This document shows, one piece after another, positions 60,101 to 64,000 of a stretch of 64,000 bases of DNA. The stretch's first letter is position 1. The number at the start of each line of letters is the position of its first letter. The stretch is from positions 54,474,703 to 54,538,702 of the forward strand of contig NC_088777.1 in assembly GCF_954871325.1 (NCBI RefSeq), in the 5' to 3' direction. The notes under the pieces are model-generated. The model saw only the letters and a list, made by a program, of their open reading frames with translations, made no database searches and was not told where the DNA came from. Origin of the DNA: Gordionus sp. m RMFG-2023. Taxonomy: Eukaryota > Nematomorpha > Gordioida > Chordodea > Parachordodidae. The position numbers and the translations under genes were made by a program.

Positions 60101-60535
60101 AAACCTTCATTTTTTGTTTTTTTAAATTATTATAATTTTTTATTTTATTTGGTTTTTTCGCCTGTTGAGATAATAAAGAAGCCTTGAAAGTGAACTAATA
60201 TTTATATATATATAAATAAATATATAATATTAACCCCATTACTTAGAAACATAAAAGGAACCATTCTTCATTAATATTTATCTTCACTCTAGGACAAAGA
60301 TAATGTAACACCCAATCTTGTAACATATTACTTCCTATTATTTATTTTCCCCTTAGAAAACACTGTCAATTGTATTTTATATTCTCTTTCATCATATAAT
60401 CACAAATTCACATGTCCCACTTTTTGGTATCTAAAACCTCCATATTTAGTCCAGTTCCCTTAATATTAGGCATAATATCCTCTTCCATTTCTCCCTCGCA
60501 ATAATCCCAACATTTGAAGCATTCTGACAGATCCC
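54053..60535. repeat. Inner inverted duplication, right arm
   Basis: Reverse complement of 40511-46919. At its outer edge (GACAGATCCC) the left arm continues into more gag-like sequence, whereas this side changes to a hAT transposase fragment. The edge therefore lies inside the old retroelement and is not a transposon terminus. Confidence 0.9.
56480..58020 (+). pseudogene. Ty3/gypsy pol remains in the right arm (fossil)
   Basis: RNase H region (ending IRMDHKS near 56600), integrase finger and core words (CIKCQKQR near 57140, RIDAYSKWI near 57260) and a pol tail with PRYPTRERKPAYRL near 57935. It is mirrored at 43060-44560. Heavily broken, without recognised LTRs. It must predate the inverted duplication. 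Confidence 0.78.
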
Positions 60536-60540
60536 CATTA

Positions 60541-61260
60541 TAAATCTAGTTATAAAAAATATGAGATTGTTGAAGATAGATTAATTTCTTTGGAAAATGA
60601 AAAAAATATAGATTATCCTTTTCCAAAATTCAAAAAATACTTTAATATTGAAGAAAAAATTACTACTGAATATTGGTTTCGATGCAAAATGTGTCGCAAA
60701 ATTTTATCCTCAAATCATACAAGCAGCTTTAATTTGTAAAAAACATTTAAAGGTAATATAACAAATTTAATATCAATGTGTAATCTAATCCTTAATTTTT
60801 AAAATAATTAAATCAAATACCAATCTATTTTTTTATATATTCATAAATTTTATCTAAATTATTTAAAACATTTTTATCTACTTATTTCTTACATAATTTT
60901 TATTCTAAGTATTGCTGTTATAATTTTAGACTGTTCACACCTCAAATTATAAAGAGATTGAAAACTCAAAAGTTTTGGGGTAATAGAAGAAGATATTTCC
61001 ATCCAAATCAAATTTAATTCAAACAAAATTAAGCAATTTAGATTTACAACACCAGCTGTATCTCAAAAATTGGCTGAGAAAGTCATAATGAAATTTATAA
61101 TAAATACTGTTCAACCATTATCCTTGGTGGATACTGTTCAACCATTATCCATGGTGGATAATGGTTCTTTTAAAAAACATTTTTTCTCCACGTACCAAGA
61201 TATTTGCCACCAGACTGATGGCAAGAATGTTGGATAGCTTTAAAAAAATGAAAGAATCTT
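60541..61260 (+). pseudogene. BED-finger hAT transposase fragment
   Basis: The plus strand reads an acidic N-terminus (VEDRLISLENEKNIDYPF), then a BED-type zinc finger near 60690-60760 (FRCKMCRKILSSNHTSSFNL, followed after a stop by KTFKG). After a gap of about 200 bp that may be an intron, a segment near 61040-61240 reads FTTPAVSQKLAEKVIMKFII, PLSMVDNGSFKKHF and HQTDGKNVG, matching the start of the hAT core. It contains a 27-bp in-frame duplication (61104-61130 and 61131-61157). The catalytic and dimerisation parts are absent. It is a different hAT type from the one at 31950-33385. Confidence 0.68.
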
Positions 61261-61469
61261 TATATTAAATCAGAATAACAATACTTGTAATTGACAACGA
61301 AATATTATTATTATTAAAGTGCAATAATAAATAAATTATATATATATGTAACAAATTATAGTCATGTTTTAATACCAATATTTTATTTGTGGAAATAAAG
61401 TTACATAAAAAATATTTTTAAAAAAAAATCAAAATAGGTAAACTCAATTGAAAACGATAGCGGTAGCGA
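61261..61469. other. AT-rich junction between hAT fragment and outer arm
   Basis: Non-coding. It contains GATAGCGGTAGCGATAGCGC near 61455, at the edge where homology to the left outer arm fades. Confidence 0.5.
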
Positions 61470-63165
61470 TAGCGCCAAATTTAGCCGATTCACAAACAGT
61501 GTATTTTTTATAAGGTAATTAAGAGTTAAGATATTGCATAATCAGTTTGCAAAGTATTTAAGATGGGTAAAATTATTACCGGCTCTCATAATATTTCATA
61601 TTTTAAATAAAATATTTCTTATAAAAATTTTATTTATATGATTAGATTCTCCCGCTTTTGTTTGAATGAATTTCGTAAACCCTGCTCTTAACCCTTTTGT
61701 AAATATTCTTATATTTTATTAAAAAATCTTTTCAAATTACATTGTACGACCTTAGAGGATGGAGCTAATTATCTCAATAATTCAGGAGTATGCAATAGGC
61801 TCTATGGGAAGTAGGGAGTGGAAGAAAGAATTTGCTAATGTTGTCTAAAATTTAATAAATTGTAGTAATTGATTATTAATTGCTTGTTATTAAATTGTGA
61901 TTTAACTTATATTTTATTATATAAATATTTTGCAATATATGAAAATATAACTTCAAGATTTAGGCTTGAATTTTTTTTTATAATTAATTTATTTATCAGA
62001 GAGGATAATTAGCACAAACATTCGCTTATCTCATGTGAATATTTTTTTCTATATTTTATTCTTCGGGAATAATTATAGAAATAATAAAAAAATAATATGA
62101 AAATTAAGAATATTCGCAAATATTTATATTTAAAAAGTATTTTTTTATCATGAATATAAATGAAAATTCACAATTTGTTTTTTAAATATTAAATTTCCAA
62201 CCTGAGGTAACGAATGATAATATTTTCCCGTTATTATTATAAAATGTGTATTTACGAAAATTAAACCGATTGTATAATAAAGATAATAATATAGAACTGG
62301 AAGTAAATATAGATTACAGTTACAATTTTTAAGATATTTTGTTTATAAGATGTTTTTAACAGATAATAGGTAATTCTAACAACATTCGCCTTCGCAATCA
62401 TTATATAAAATTGGGGTGGAAGTAACGCTAATATTTAAATTTAAGATACTATTAAAAAATTCTTTTTTATATTTGTATTTAGTATTTTTAATAAATAATT
62501 TAGAATGTATTAAATATTTATATTATAAATATTAAAAAATGAAGAGTGTTTTTTATTTAGACGTTTTCCGACAAATCGAAATACAATTACCTTTATATTT
62601 TTTTATTATAAAATTAAATATAAATTTATATTTTTATTTAAATATTTAATTTGTTACGAGCGATTTGGAGAAAAAAATAAATATCACTATTTCGCTAAAC
62701 ATATATCGCGAAAATTTTATAGCGAATTTAAAATTCCCACTTTTATTTTAATACATATAATATTTAAAAAAAAATAGGTTCCAGATTGATTAATTATTTG
62801 AGGTTTTAATTTTTTAATAGCATTATTAAATTATATAATTGAACTATTTGGTATGTAAGTTTTATATATTTGCTAAAATTTACTTTTACTGGTATAAGCA
62901 CATTAAAGATTAAAAGAGTGTAAATTTATTGCTTCGCTATGTACTACCGCGATAATGACCTTTAGCAAAACATTCGAGGTAGAAAATTTGCTATTAATTC
63001 GTGATAATTTCGCTATATCAGGTTTTCGATAAATGTTTTTCTAAAATGTATTTTCTATAAAGTTAGCGGTAAATTTTTTCCCGATATTAACTAGGTCTAT
63101 TAAAAATAAGTAGCCATAATAACTCAAAAATATAAGAAATGTCATTATTTACTTCTATGACAGAT
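61470..63165. repeat. Outer arm of the inverted duplication (right)
   Basis: Reverse complement of 20083-22258. It includes the 3' end of the EB-like exon at 63153 and otherwise behaves as its downstream intron. The match cannot be followed past 63165 because the left side is lost in the gap. Confidence 0.8.
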
Positions 63166-63269
63166 TCCATCATTCTCAAAATGCCAGCGATCACACCTGC
63201 ATAAATATTCCTCGCAGAAGTTTGATAAACAATCATTGCTATCGTCACAATATTTATTCAATGGAGTTT
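63153..63269 (-). CDS. EB-like six-cysteine module exon (minus-strand locus)
   Basis: 39 residues with C-x5-C-x4-C-x4-C-x-C-x10-C (YCDDSNDCLSNFCEEYLCRC). The acceptor on the minus strand is ATAATAATAAAG and the donor AGAA|GTAAAT. It is phase 1 at both ends and 117 bp. It follows the exon at 63576-63707 after a 306-bp intron and joins it in frame. It is paralogous to the exon truncated by the gap at 20083-20093. Confidence 0.8.
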
Positions 63270-63575
63270 CTTTATTATTATAAAAATAATTTTTATATTT
63301 TAATTTTTATATGTATGAATGTTTTAAAATAAAATATAAATTATTTATAATAAATGGTGAATTATAATTATCATCATATGTTATATTTATACTTTATAAA
63401 TTTAATTTAGTAAATTAAAAATATTATTGTAACAGAAAACTCGGGGGTTGGAAAGGTATTGCCTCCCATAATTGCAGTAAATAATATGTTTAATTAGAGA
63501 TATCTATAACATATAAAAATTATTAAATAATCATTTTTAATAATCAAAATATATCAATAAAGTATGATTATATAC

Positions 63576-63707
63576 TTAGTATACATTTCCTTTTTCCTCC
63601 TAAATTCTCCATATAATAATATCTTTTACAACGACATTTGTGATCCCAGTCACATAGTGAATTATCCATCATACTTAAACACTCACTATCATCTTTGCAA
63701 AAAGGCA
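63576..63707 (-). CDS. EB-like six-cysteine module exon, upstream (minus-strand locus)
   Basis: 44 residues with C-x5-C-x8-C-x5-C-x-C-x14-C (FCKDDSECLSMMDNSLCDW). The acceptor is TATTAATACAG, the donor CTAA|GTATAT, phase 1 at both ends, 132 bp. The last loop is longer than in the other modules and rich in Tyr, Lys and Gly. Earlier exons of this locus would lie beyond the right end of the window. Confidence 0.76.
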
Positions 63708-64000
63708 CTGTATTAATATTTTAATAAAAAGGCTTCTTTCATATATTTATTAAAGAAAAATGATAAATATTCATTTATTGGCTTATAATAAATATCTTAC
63801 ACATTTTTTTCAACCCTTAAAAAATCAAGTATTTGAGGTGTGCAAGTTAGGCAATTTACATACTGCATTTAAAAATAAGAAATTACTAATTCCCTAAATA
63901 AATATAATTTTCTCCAAATAATTAAAATACGATTAAGAGCATTATAAATTATTTATAATATATATCTAAGTTAAATTATTCAGAATTTTATTATTAGATA
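63708..64000 (-). other. AT-rich sequence upstream of the last exon
   Basis: No exon or element recognised. It is presumably intron of the minus-strand EB-like locus. Confidence 0.5.

Noticed and set aside
40511-60535. Giant inverted arms as terminal repeats of a Polinton/Maverick-like element
   Set aside because: The spacer has no polymerase, capsid, ATPase or protease genes. The arm edges are not transposon termini, and the spacer content is explained by a segmental repeat with piggyBac.
1-64000. CRISPR arrays, rRNA genes and tRNA genes
   Set aside because: None seen. The tandem arrays have no spacer-repeat pattern, and no tRNA cloverleaf or rRNA motif was recognised by eye.

Overview
The window is about 64 kb of very AT-rich eukaryotic DNA with a 200-N assembly gap (19883-20082). 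Spliced host exons encoding six-cysteine EB-like modules, several transposon superfamilies (Ty3/gypsy, piggyBac, hAT, Ginger-like, Tc1/mariner MITE) and long non-coding stretches point to an invertebrate animal, most likely an arthropod. The species cannot be fixed from the sequence alone.

Host genes. Two opposed loci carry short exons, each encoding one secreted-type cysteine module flanked by phase-1 introns. The plus-strand locus has a gap-truncated exon ending at 20093 and exons at 26504-26626, 36508-36624, 37592-37708 and 38881-39009. The minus-strand locus has exons at 63576-63707 and 63153-63269. The two loci converge and are related by inverted duplication: the intron after 20093 mirrors the intron below 63153. 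No signal peptide or terminal exon could be proved, and the function is unknown.

Layout. 1-5857 is AT-rich non-coding DNA with a 650-bp purine tract. 5858-12295 is copy A of a segmental repeat, interrupted by gypsy element 1 (7115-11367, TSD GCCAC). 12296-19881 is a short coding-poor LTR element (element 3) with gypsy element 2 of the same family nested inside it in the opposite orientation (12914-18557, TSD CTAAC). After the gap come the plus-strand introns, swollen by a hAT-like non-autonomous element (22449-24294) and an 8.6-kb Ginger-like DNA transposon with giant repeat-filled inverted ends (26690-35296), which itself holds hAT remains. 40511-60535 is a large inverted duplication: arms of about 6.4 kb around a 7.1-kb spacer. 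The spacer holds copy B of the segmental repeat, split by a piggyBac element (51226-53679) at a TTAA site. The arms carry decayed gypsy pol remains in mirror image. A BED-finger hAT fragment (60541-61260) and the outer arm of the inverted duplication lead to the minus-strand EB-like exons.

History. Copies A and B give reciprocal insertion history: A keeps the intact TTAA where piggyBac entered B, and B reads through the point where element 3 entered A. LTR pairs suggest the relative ages element 1 (4 differences in 160 bp) > element 3 (2 in 253) > element 2 (1 in 335), which agrees with the nesting.
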